The notes under the pieces are model-generated. The model was not told where the DNA came from and did no database searches. It saw only the letters and a list, made by a program, of their open reading frames with translations. Positions 55,154-62,349 of a DNA stretch of 64,000 nucleotides are shown here, piece after piece. Origin of the DNA: UBA1161 sp002311745 (GTDB lineage: Bacteria; Planctomycetota; Phycisphaerae; Tepidisphaerales; Tepidisphaeraceae). Position numbers and translations under genes: made by a program. How positions within the stretch are numbered: position 1 is the first letter of the stretch; every line of letters begins with the position of its first letter. The stretch is taken from positions 124,001-188,000 of the forward strand of contig JBEKAB010000001.1 in the NCBI GenBank assembly GCA_050018415.1, given 5' to 3'.

Positions 55154-56935
55154 TCAGACGCCGGCGGAGGTCGAAGCCACGCGGCGGACGAGTTCGAAAT
55201 TGCATTGGTGGGTTTCGATCTCGCCGCTGCCCGTTCGTTTCATTGCTCCACCGGGGATGAAAGAAAGCAGGATGTGGTTCAGGTCCGGGTTGAGGTCTTC
55301 GTAGCCGGCTTGGAGGAGCATGCGATGGTGCCCGTCGATGATCCGGCTTAGCTCCTCCGACGTGAGCAGGCCCTGTTCATCGGCCTGGCCGGCGCCGATG
55401 GGGCTCCACAGGGCGTCGCTGTTGGGGGCATCCACGTCTTCCAGGCCGCGGAAATATCCCCAGATCGTAACATAGTCGGGGCCGTTGCGCAGCGCGGGGG
55501 TTCCATCGGGCGCCAGAACGCTTTGGAAACGATCGAATCGGCGGCGGTCGGCCGGCGCTGGACGGGCTTCGGCGGAATGGCTCGTCACGTAGATCGCCCT
55601 GGGGTAAACGGTGCCAATCCCCTGCCTCTGCATCTCCAGGGCGAGGGCGAATTTTTCAAACGGGCTGTTGTAGCCATGGCCGATCATGGCCTTGGCCGCT
55701 TCATCGGAGGCGTCGGGCGCGGGAACATCGCCGACGCGCGAAACCTTCCAGACCAGGTGGACGTTGTCCTTGGCTCGCGTGTACCACGTTCGCCCGGAAG
55801 CGGACAGAGGCATGTGTTTGCTTCGCCAGCGCTCGGGGAGGAAAAATTCGAAAAGCCGCGGATCTCTGCCGACGACCCAGAGGGTTCCACCGGTGCTTTC
55901 GGTCTGGCCCCAGATATAGTCAACGCCCAGGACGTTGGTCTGCACGAGATGCGGGGGAAGGTCGGGGACCCGTTTGGGATGGAAGCGATCGCGCTGCAGC
56001 GAAAGATATTTGTTGCGGGAGGCGCTGGTGACGGTGCGTTCATGCTCCGGCGTGCGCGCCAGCAGCTCATAATCGACGATGGCATAAGCCAGTTGTCCGT
56101 TTTTTCGCGACAGCAGGCCGCCGTGAGAAACTCGGAGAATCGCGTGCGCGGGCTTGTGATCGATAACGGTAAAGCCTTTCTGGTTCAATTCCTCGAGCAC
56201 CCGTGTGGTCAACGCCGACAGCGAATGCTCCGAGCTGGGGCCCGCAAACAGGTTGCGTTTATGGGCTTCCACGGCGTCGATCCCTTCGATCCAGCCATAC
56301 AACATGATGTAGGACCGCAGAATGTCGATCTCGACGCTGGCGTAGCGCTTGACTTTGCTGAGGATCTTGTGGCGTGAGCGGCCGGTCTGCCAGAGCTGCA
56401 TGCGCTCGGGGGGCACGTAAATGGCCAGCGGCTTCTGCGTGAAGATTTTGATCCGGCGCGGCCCGAAGGCGCCGGCCCGCAATTCCTCGAGCAGCGAGAA
56501 TTCCTCGAAAGGCGTGTTGAAGTCGGCCTTGATGGCATGGCTGAGGGTGAAGGTGTCGATCGGAACATCCTGCCCAACGCGGGACCACTTGACGACCAGC
56601 TTGATGCTGGAACGAGGCCGGCGCCCAATGGGTCGGGTGGCCAGCAGATAAACGGTGCCGGTGCCCAGGAGGGGAATGCGGTTTTTGGCGAACCACTCGG
56701 CCTCATACCAGTTTTCCGGCTTGAGATGTTCCAGGAAAGGGATGCCATGCTCGGTGACATAGAGGTCGCCGCCGTCGTCGGTGCGCAGGCGGAGATAGTT
56801 GACCCCCATCAGGCGCAGGAAGGTGGCGCGCGATGGCAGAAGTCCAGTTGCGGGGCGGCCGGCAATGGCCCGCTGCGGCGGCGTGTCGACGGCCGCCGAA
56901 GTCCCCCCGCCACGGGCGAGGTTTTCTTCCTCCAT
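55154..56935 (-). CDS. uncharacterised protein with two kinase-like repeats
   Basis: 593 residues without a recognised family. Residues 105-180 and 380-460 are related: IKLVVKWSRVGQDVP, ADFNTPFEEFSLLEELRAG versus VHLVWKVSRVGDVP, HGYNSPFEKFALALEMQRQG, then GPRRIKIFTQKP versus GTVYPRAIYVTS. A 'VxxK' strand, a helix with a conserved Glu (FEEF/FEKF) and later VIDHKPAHAILRV with QLAYAIVDYELLAR between the repeats resemble the Lys, Glu, HxD and DFG elements of a protein-kinase-like fold. It begins nine bases before the stop region of the GT87 gene and ends four bases before the HemN-like gene. Confidence 0.55.
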   Translation of the reverse strand: MEEENLARGGGTSAAVDTPPQRAIAGRPATGLLPSRATFLRLMGVNYLRLRTDDGGDLYVTEHGIPFLEHLKPENWYEAEWFAKNRIPLLGTGTVYLLATRPIGRRPRSSIKLVVKWSRVGQDVPIDTFTLSHAIKADFNTPFEEFSLLEELRAGAFGPRRIKIFTQKPLAIYVPPERMQLWQTGRSRHKILSKVKRYASVEIDILRSYIMLYGWIEGIDAVEAHKRNLFAGPSSEHSLSALTTRVLEELNQKGFTVIDHKPAHAILRVSHGGLLSRKNGQLAYAIVDYELLARTPEHERTVTSASRNKYLSLQRDRFHPKRVPDLPPHLVQTNVLGVDYIWGQTESTGGTLWVVGRDPRLFEFFLPERWRSKHMPLSASGRTWYTRAKDNVHLVWKVSRVGDVPAPDASDEAAKAMIGHGYNSPFEKFALALEMQRQGIGTVYPRAIYVTSHSAEARPAPADRRRFDRFQSVLAPDGTPALRNGPDYVTIWGYFRGLEDVDAPNSDALWSPIGAGQADEQGLLTSEELSRIIDGHHRMLLQAGYEDLNPDLNHILLSFIPGGAMKRTGSGEIETHQCNFELVRRVASTSAGV

Positions 56936-56944
56936 GAGCGCAGC

Positions 56945-58231
56945 CTAGAACGGCCCATCGCCCTCGTCAAATGCAATCTCCCGGGGCGCCGAGGTGGAGC
57001 TTGGCGAGCGCCGTAGCCGGGCGGGGGGATCTGCCGGGTGAGAAAATTGCAATTTAATGAGCAGCGCCATGAGCACCACGGTCGCCGCCGGCTGGGGGCC
57101 GAGGCCGCGAAACAGCGTACCGAAGCGAAACCACAGGGATGCTTCCGTGGCCGCGAAGAATGCCGCCAGCGTCAGGGCGCCCATCCGCCACGCCCGGCCA
57201 TGCGATTGCCACAGCGCATCCACCACCAGCCACGCCACGGCCGGGGCCAGCATGATATAGGTCACGCCTTCAGTGGCCGGGCCAAACGCCATCATCCATC
57301 CCGCAGCCAAACCGTACAGAATCCCCAGCCGAAGCCGCCAATCGCTGGCGCCGCGCCGCAGCCCGGCAACCACCGCCGCGATCAATCCCGCCGCGACCAG
57401 TTGCACAATAAGGTAAGCCTTGGAAGAAACGTAAATCCCCAGGACGCCCAAGGGCAGGCGAACGTCACGATACCATTTGCCCAGCGGCAAATACTGCTTG
57501 GCCATCGCCAAATGCTGACGATCGTTAAGGGTCATCAGGTGAAACCATCGAGGGTATTGGTGCCACACGTAACTGGGATTCTGCATGACCAGCGGCGCCG
57601 CCAAGCCCACCAATAGCGCCACCGCGCAGCGCCACGCCAGCTTCCGCGGCCACATCAGAATGCACAAAAGCATCAATGCGATCGGATAGATTTTTAGTAG
57701 CACTGCCCCCGCCAGGCATATTGCGGCGAAATTCCATCGCGACTGAGGCAGCGCCGCGACGGCCAGCAGCATCAAACCCGTCACCAGAGCGTTGACCTGA
57801 AGATCGAACAAACCGCTCCACGTCAACGCCGCCAACACGAGCCAGTAGATCGCCGCAGCGCGGGATTCCCGCCGCACCAAGACCACTCGATCCAGAAAGG
57901 CGAACGCCCCCGCCATGAGCACCACGACATTGACACCGCGAACCAGGAAGCTGCCCAATATTTCCGGGAGCTTAGCCAGCGGCGTCAGGCCCGCCGCGAT
58001 CAGCGGCGCATACCGAAAGCCGTCGATGCTGTCCCAGGCGAAATACAGATTGCTGCCCGCCACCCAGTTCCGGCCGGCCTGTGCATAAATGTCGTAAAGC
58101 CCCCGATGTCGCGGCCAATGCACCAGGGCCGCGCGCCCCAGCGCGATGCCCACCATGGCATACCAGACCACGCGGGCCGCGAACGTAAGCGCTGGCGAAT
58201 CGGTAGTTGAGGCCAATCGATTCGAATGCAA
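56945..58231 (-). CDS. GT87-family (DUF2029) integral membrane glycosyltransferase
   Basis: 428 residues from TTG 58229-58231, with AAGGGGG six bases upstream. About ten membrane segments with the DUF2029/GT87 features: DIYAQAGRNWVAGSNLY, FRYAPLIAAGLTPLAKLP, LQVNALVTGLMLLAVAAL, LLKIYPIALMLLCILMW. GT87 enzymes use polyprenyl-phosphate sugars outside the cytoplasmic membrane (alpha-mannosyl transfer in actinobacteria). It is the first gene of the radical SAM operon, so the operon may build or alter a lipid-linked glycan. Confidence 0.78.
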   Translation of the reverse strand: MHSNRLASTTDSPALTFAARVVWYAMVGIALGRAALVHWPRHRGLYDIYAQAGRNWVAGSNLYFAWDSIDGFRYAPLIAAGLTPLAKLPEILGSFLVRGVNVVVLMAGAFAFLDRVVLVRRESRAAAIYWLVLAALTWSGLFDLQVNALVTGLMLLAVAALPQSRWNFAAICLAGAVLLKIYPIALMLLCILMWPRKLAWRCAVALLVGLAAPLVMQNPSYVWHQYPRWFHLMTLNDRQHLAMAKQYLPLGKWYRDVRLPLGVLGIYVSSKAYLIVQLVAAGLIAAVVAGLRRGASDWRLRLGILYGLAAGWMMAFGPATEGVTYIMLAPAVAWLVVDALWQSHGRAWRMGALTLAAFFAATEASLWFRFGTLFRGLGPQPAATVVLMALLIKLQFSHPADPPARLRRSPSSTSAPREIAFDEGDGPF

Positions 58232-58565
58232 GATGCGCCCCCTTACCCGTTGTGCTGATTTTGGTTGCGATCAAAACCAGCGATTTTCGAAAAGCAAACG
58301 ATGCCGCCCAAGCACCAAGCTGGCGATGAAGTATAAGTTCTGATCCCGTATTTACCTGTGCGACGCAGCGGAGATTGCTGCTAAGTGCACAGTAACTTGA
58401 TAAATAGCCGCATCGTTCGCGCCTGTCACGCGTTGCGCTGCGAATGCCCGCAATTTTCACAAAACATTTTTCCCCCATGTCCGGAAACAGACTGGGATTA
58501 GGGGAGGTCTGCTTCGCATAACTATATTGAGGAAAAGAGATTGCGCGCCGAGGTAACCGCCGGAA
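58232..58565. other. 334-base divergent intergenic region
   Basis: AT-richer than the flanks, with the promoters of the GT87 operon and the 58566 gene expected. TTCACAAAACATTTTTCCCC and CGCATAACTATATTGAGG stand out, but no -35/-10 pair is certain. No gene is seen. Confidence 0.4.
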
Positions 58566-59354
58566 ATGGGCCTAATTTTGCGTAAGCTGTTGGCTGGATT
58601 TGGGTTAGGAGAAAAATTTGGGAAACCTTCACCCCCCGCACCCTATGTAGGGGAAGCTGCATTGGGCCTAAAAATGGGAGGAATCGTGACCAATACCGAG
58701 CAAGACGAATTGGCGCCGGTGGCGGAGCCGAGGGTGCCAAGCACGCCGACGACGCTGCAACTTTACAAGAACATGATGGAGTTTGTGCTCAAGCCGGACA
58801 ACCCGGTGCGGGATGCTTGCTTCCAGGAGGCGCAGCGCATGCTCAGCGATTTCGCACCGCGCGACGCGGTGGAGGAGATGCTGGCCGCCCAACTGCTGTG
58901 GACCCACGGCCGCCTGGCCCACCTGAGTTTCTACTCCGTCGTCCAGACCAAAAGTAGGAAGAACATCCAACTATTCCATGAGCTGGCCAACAAGACGCTG
59001 AACGCCTCGCGTCGGCTGATCGAGACGCTGATCTTGTATCGCCATCCGCACGGCAGGCGTTTCGTTGCCGTGCGACAAGCCAACATCGCCCAGCACCAAG
59101 TCGTGCAAGGCGCGGGTCGCGGCAAGAAGAAAAGTCCTCGGCTAAGTGGCGCATCGAAACGGCGGCTCAAGGAGAATCATGTCCAGCGTATTGAAGCGAC
59201 TGTATCCGCGGGGGCGGCGGCGCCGGGTTTACCGACTCTCGCCGCAGGGCCTGGCCTCCCTGCGCCGGCACATCCGCCGGAACAGGCCGTGGCAGAAGAG
59301 CACCGGCCCCAAGACGATTCTGGGGAAGTGTGTTTGCAGCCAAAACTCGGTTAA
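58566..59354 (+). CDS. accessory protein of unknown function
   Basis: 262 residues from ATG 58566. The first 20 codons hold the dispersed repeat (RKLLAGFGLGEKFGKPS). From MGGIVTNTEQDELAPV (ATG 58675) the body is helical (TTLQLYKNMMEFVLKP, EEMLAAQLLWTHGRLAHLSF), then basic (GAGRGKKKSPRLSGASKRR) and finally Pro/Ala-rich. The last 59 codons overlap the next gene in another frame, so the true C-terminus may be poorly constrained. Either Met could be the start. It looks like a family of mobile or repeat-linked genes, but I recognise no domain. Confidence 0.55.
   Translation: MGLILRKLLAGFGLGEKFGKPSPPAPYVGEAALGLKMGGIVTNTEQDELAPVAEPRVPSTPTTLQLYKNMMEFVLKPDNPVRDACFQEAQRMLSDFAPRDAVEEMLAAQLLWTHGRLAHLSFYSVVQTKSRKNIQLFHELANKTLNASRRLIETLILYRHPHGRRFVAVRQANIAQHQVVQGAGRGKKKSPRLSGASKRRLKENHVQRIEATVSAGAAAPGLPTLAAGPGLPAPAHPPEQAVAEEHRPQDDSGEVCLQPKLG
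58581..58632 (+). repeat. dispersed 52-base repeat, copy B
   Basis: Matches 17438-17489 at 43 of 52 positions with no gap. Here it lies inside the 5' end of the 58566 frame. The shared reading frame and the peptide-level similarity suggest a conserved short coding element or leader. Confidence 0.6.
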
Positions 59355-59442
59355 GCACGGCTTTTTCACGAAGGATTTTGCGGATATGCGCACGGCGTAC
59401 GAGTCCGTGCAGCGCTGGGTGCGGCGACAAACATCGCCGTGA
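59179..59442 (+). CDS. small basic protein with STGPKT..GK..S.NS.KHG motif
   Basis: 87 residues from ATG 59179 with AAGGAG four bases upstream. It is highly basic and carries STGPKTILGK, SQNSVKHGFFTKDF. The pattern 'TGP.T..GK..s..Na.kHG' recurs in many small and medium proteins of unknown role, often multi-copy or phage/transposon-linked. Its first 176 bases overlap the end of the 58566 gene in a different frame. The strong ribosome site argues that it is real. A DNA-binding role is plausible from its charge but unproven. Confidence 0.7.
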   Translation: MSSVLKRLYPRGRRRRVYRLSPQGLASLRRHIRRNRPWQKSTGPKTILGKCVCSQNSVKHGFFTKDFADMRTAYESVQRWVRRQTSP

Positions 59443-59490
59443 GGTCCCCCCCTGCCCCTTATGTCAACAATGGGGTGATGTCGCCCTTCC

Positions 59491-60009
59491 TCATTCAGCG
59501 AAACGCCGTTCGGTGGCGGTGAATCCGAGGCGAATGATTCCGAGAATGGCGAGGATGACTCCGCAGCCGACCGCCGTCTGGCCAACGGCCAACCGTTCCC
59601 GGGCGCTGTGGTATCGCTCCAATTCCGGGTTGGGCGCCGGTGGATGAGGCGGCCGACGGTCGCCGTGCTCTGCGAGCAGCGGCGGCGCGGGTTCGGGGGT
59701 CGGGGCGACGGCGGTGGAAACGCTTGCCGTCGGGAAAGCAACGCCCGACCCAAGCCACCACGCGCCGGAACCGGAAACGAGCAACCCCATGCCCAGGGCG
59801 AGGATGGACAGGGCCTGCCGACGGGACGCCAGCCACAGCGGCGGGCCCTTGGGCAGCGGTGCGCCGCTCTCCAGCGCGCGTCGCATCAGTTCGTATCGCT
59901 GACGGTTTTTCTGCCAACTCAAGGCAATTGATCCGCCGATCAGCAGTAGGGCTGCTACAATTCCGAATGAACCCAGAAGAAAGTTTACGATATGTGGGGC
60001 CACGTTCAT
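59491..60009 (-). CDS. hypothetical membrane protein
   Basis: 172 residues from ATG 60007-60009, although GTG 60003 has a better-placed AAGGAA and TTG 60072 gives 21 more residues. Three membrane segments: FLLGSFGIVAALLLIGGSIA, LSILALGMGLLVSGSGAWWL and VGCGVILAILGIIRLGF. YELMRRALESGAPLPKGPP is the 'R.e.....le.G.p.p' pattern of small membrane proteins near ECF sigma factors. It is divergent from the ECF sigma gene at 60124, which fits a shared regulatory unit. Confidence 0.6.
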   Translation of the reverse strand: MNVAPHIVNFLLGSFGIVAALLLIGGSIALSWQKNRQRYELMRRALESGAPLPKGPPLWLASRRQALSILALGMGLLVSGSGAWWLGSGVAFPTASVSTAVAPTPEPAPPLLAEHGDRRPPHPPAPNPELERYHSARERLAVGQTAVGCGVILAILGIIRLGFTATERRFAE

Positions 60010-60123
60010 TTCCTTTGTTTGGTCCGCTGCGTGAGTGGAGGGTACGATCGCCGGGGTTTCATCTTTTTTCAAAAATGATTTTGTGAAACCCTACGCGTTC
60101 GAGAGCCCACTTACGGTTTGCCC

Positions 60124-60690
60124 ATGCGTGCAGAGGCGCTATCAGACGATGCGGTGCCGACACTCGATCGTCTGCGCGCCCAGGAGGAACAGGCGTTTAC
60201 GTGGCTCGTGAAGCGGACGCAGAGAATAGTCCTGGGACTGGGACAGTCGCTGGGACTTCGCGGCCCAGACCTGGATGATGCATCCGCGGAAACTTTTCTG
60301 GCGGTCTACGAAGCGCTGCCCTCATTCGAAGGGCGATCGGCCGTTACGACTTGGGCCTATCAGATCGCTTGTCGGACGCTCAATCGCTTTCGAACACGGC
60401 TGGCAAAGACGAAAACCGCACCATGGAAGGAGGATGTTCATCCTGAGCGTCATGCTGCGTCGGCGGAGTCGATCCTGGAAGAAAGCGAGTTGAACAAAAC
60501 GATCTGGGCGACGGTCGCGTCGCTCGATCCACGCAGCGCGATGGCGGTGGAGCTACACTATCGCAGAGGGATGGCCATTGCGGACGTGGCCGAAGCGCTT
60601 GACTGTCCACTTGGGACGGTGAAGACATTGATGTTCCGAGCAAGAGCGGAGCTGCGGAAGCGGTTGATTCAAGCGGAGGTGCAACCATGA
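60124..60690 (+). CDS. ECF-type RNA polymerase sigma factor
   Basis: 188 residues from ATG 60124; TTG 60118 is possible. Region 2: FTWLVKRTQRIVLGLGQSLG, DLDDASAETFLAVYEALPSF, TTWAYQIACRTLNRFRTRL. Region 4: LDPRSAMAVELHYRRGM, IADVAEALDCPLGTVKTLMF. The stop overlaps the next start as ATGA, linking it to a probable anti-sigma gene. The operon ends in a DedA-type membrane protein, suggesting a membrane-related stress regulon. Confidence 0.9.
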   Translation: MRAEALSDDAVPTLDRLRAQEEQAFTWLVKRTQRIVLGLGQSLGLRGPDLDDASAETFLAVYEALPSFEGRSAVTTWAYQIACRTLNRFRTRLAKTKTAPWKEDVHPERHAASAESILEESELNKTIWATVASLDPRSAMAVELHYRRGMAIADVAEALDCPLGTVKTLMFRARAELRKRLIQAEVQP

Positions 60691-61190
60691 ACGAATCACG
60701 AGCGCGTGATGATGCTGAACTGGATGCGCTGATCCGCTCGGCGATGGCTCAACGACCGGAACCCGCGGAAGATATGAATTTGGCACGGCGTGTCATCGTG
60801 ATGGCGAACGACAAAGCGCGCGTTCGCTTGCCCGCTGGCGATCATGCCCGACAGCGGGTGCGGCGGGTCGCATCGTGCCTGGCGATGGTCGCCATCGCGA
60901 TTATTTTGGCTAGTGGTTTGCGTCGACTAGCGGCGATTGATGCCGTCAGTGGGGTCGAGGAAACGTCAATCTCGCTGTCGACGTCAACCTCATCCAGCGA
61001 TGAGGTCAGCCCGATTCTCTTTGTCGGCTGTGTCGCGCTCGTGGCCACGCTGGTCTATCTAGCCGTCCGAGGGTCAATCGAATCGGACGAAGGCATGCTT
61101 TGGCGCTGGGATGTGGAGTATCTTCCGGCCCGAAAAGGCCGCACAACTCGACCCCATCGAATCGCTGGCTTGGGATTAGAAACGTCATGA
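60687..61190 (+). CDS. probable anti-sigma membrane protein
   Basis: 167 residues, start overlapping the sigma gene stop (ATGA). The acidic N-terminus (MNESRARDDAELDALIRSAM) would face the cytoplasm; two membrane segments (VASCLAMVAIAIILASGL and ILFVGCVALVATLVYLAV) flank a short Ser/Thr-rich outer loop (ISLSTSTSSSDE). A zinc motif is absent. The call rests mainly on coupling with the sigma gene. Confidence 0.6.
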   Translation: MNESRARDDAELDALIRSAMAQRPEPAEDMNLARRVIVMANDKARVRLPAGDHARQRVRRVASCLAMVAIAIILASGLRRLAAIDAVSGVEETSISLSTSTSSSDEVSPILFVGCVALVATLVYLAVRGSIESDEGMLWRWDVEYLPARKGRTTRPHRIAGLGLETS

Positions 61191-61232
61191 GTCCCCCTGG
61201 TCCAAGTGAGGCCCTGGTTTCAAGACTTATTT

Positions 61233-61637
61233 ATGAGATCAAAGATCATCAGCCGCGTGAAAGCTTTTCGCTGGCAACAGTGGCTGGTCTTGGCGGTGTT
61301 TCTGCTTACCGCTGGATTCACCGCGTACAAGGCCGTGCATATGGCACGCGATGTGATCTACTGGCGGGCTCACCGTGACGAACCGATTCGTGGATGGATG
61401 AATGTCGGCTACATCGCGCATTCGTATCGCGTTCCGCCGCATGTGTTGTATCTGGCATTGGGCCTCCCTCACAAGCCGCCGGACAAGCGACCGTTGCGCG
61501 AAATTGCTGAAGTGCAGCATCGTTCGATGGACGAAATCAGAGCGATCCTGCAAAACACGATCATTCACGCGCGTCCGCCGTATCCGCCGCCCCCACCGCC
61601 GTCCGATCAAAGCCCCGCTCAAGGGGCGTCGCCATGA
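61233..61637 (+). CDS. small single-pass membrane protein
   Basis: 134 residues from ATG 61233; GTG 61206 is an alternative. One membrane segment (WLVLAVFLLTAGFTAYKAV), then WMNVGYIAHSYRVPPHVLYL, ALGLPHKPPDKRPLREIAEV, which looks like a helix-turn-helix-like or sequence-recognition region, and a Pro-rich end. Its TGA overlaps the dedA ATG, so the two are probably translated together. The function may be tied to the DedA protein. Confidence 0.6.
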   Translation: MRSKIISRVKAFRWQQWLVLAVFLLTAGFTAYKAVHMARDVIYWRAHRDEPIRGWMNVGYIAHSYRVPPHVLYLALGLPHKPPDKRPLREIAEVQHRSMDEIRAILQNTIIHARPPYPPPPPPSDQSPAQGASP

Positions 61638-62251
61638 ATCTCGCGGATCAAGTCCTGGCGGCGCTGTTGGTCTATGGTTTGCCGGCGCTTTTCGGCGTGA
61701 ACGTGATCGCCGCCATCGGCGCCCCGTTGCCGGTCAACTTGATGCTCGTAGCGGCCGGTTCATTTGTCGAACAGGGCGAGATGAAGCTGTGGCGAGTGAT
61801 CATCGTGGCGAGCACGGCCGCCGTGTTGGGCGATCAAATCGGGTATAGTTTGGCTCGCTGGGGCGGTCGTCGTTGGGTCGCACGGATCAGCCGTAAAGTA
61901 GGCTGTGAAGCCAAAATCCAGAAAGCAGAAACACTCGCCAAGCGATGGGGCGGGCTGGGCATTTTCTTCAGTCGCTGGTTGGTGACGACGCTGGCGCCGT
62001 GGCTCAATGTGACGAGCGGGATCGCTGACTATCCCTGGCGTCGTTTCATCCTCTGGGACGTGCTGGGCGAAGTGCTCTGGGTGGTCTTGTACGTGATGTT
62101 GGGCTACATCTTCAGCGATCGCGTTCAAGCTATTGCAGAGATCTTGGGCAATCTCGCCTGGGTTATCCTCGGTTTCATTGTCGCGGTCATCCTGGGCTGG
62201 AAGATAGTGCAATACCTGCGCTGGCAAAAACTCAGTCAACGCGAAGCATGA
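61634..62251 (+). CDS. DedA-family membrane protein
   Basis: 205 residues starting within the preceding stop (ATGA). GAPLPVNLMLVAAGSFV and FFSRWLVTTLAPWLNVTSGI correspond to the two re-entrant loops of the DedA/VTT fold, with the conserved Arg of 'F..RW......P..aG'. About six membrane segments. DedA proteins move or flip phospholipids or undecaprenyl phosphate and support envelope integrity. It is the last gene of the ECF operon; a GC-rich palindrome follows. Confidence 0.85.
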   Translation: MNLADQVLAALLVYGLPALFGVNVIAAIGAPLPVNLMLVAAGSFVEQGEMKLWRVIIVASTAAVLGDQIGYSLARWGGRRWVARISRKVGCEAKIQKAETLAKRWGGLGIFFSRWLVTTLAPWLNVTSGIADYPWRRFILWDVLGEVLWVVLYVMLGYIFSDRVQAIAEILGNLAWVILGFIVAVILGWKIVQYLRWQKLSQREA

Positions 62252-62274
62252 GGTGCCTACCAGGAAGCCGGAAG

Positions 62275-62324
62275 GGGCCGCGCTGCGCGAGAAAGTAGAG
62301 CGGTGGATCAGTAGAACAGTAGAG
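62275..62324 (+). repeat. AGTAGAACAGTAGA-type repeat, copy 3
   Basis: GGCCGCGCTGCGCGAGAAAG, TAGAGCGGTGGATCAGTAG, AACAGTAGAG. Compare 17512-17560 (GCTGCGCGAGAGG...GAACAGTAGACG) and 21019-21058. This copy lies between the convergent dedA and adhesin genes. Confidence 0.45.
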
Positions 62325-62340
62325 CCCCGGCGCGCCGGGG
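62325..62340. terminator. GC palindrome between convergent genes
   Basis: CCCCGGCGCGCCGGGG, a perfect 16-base palindrome 73 bases after dedA and ten before the end of the adhesin gene. No T-run; a probable bidirectional stop or structural end. Confidence 0.45.
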
Positions 62341-62349
62341 GGGCGGCCA

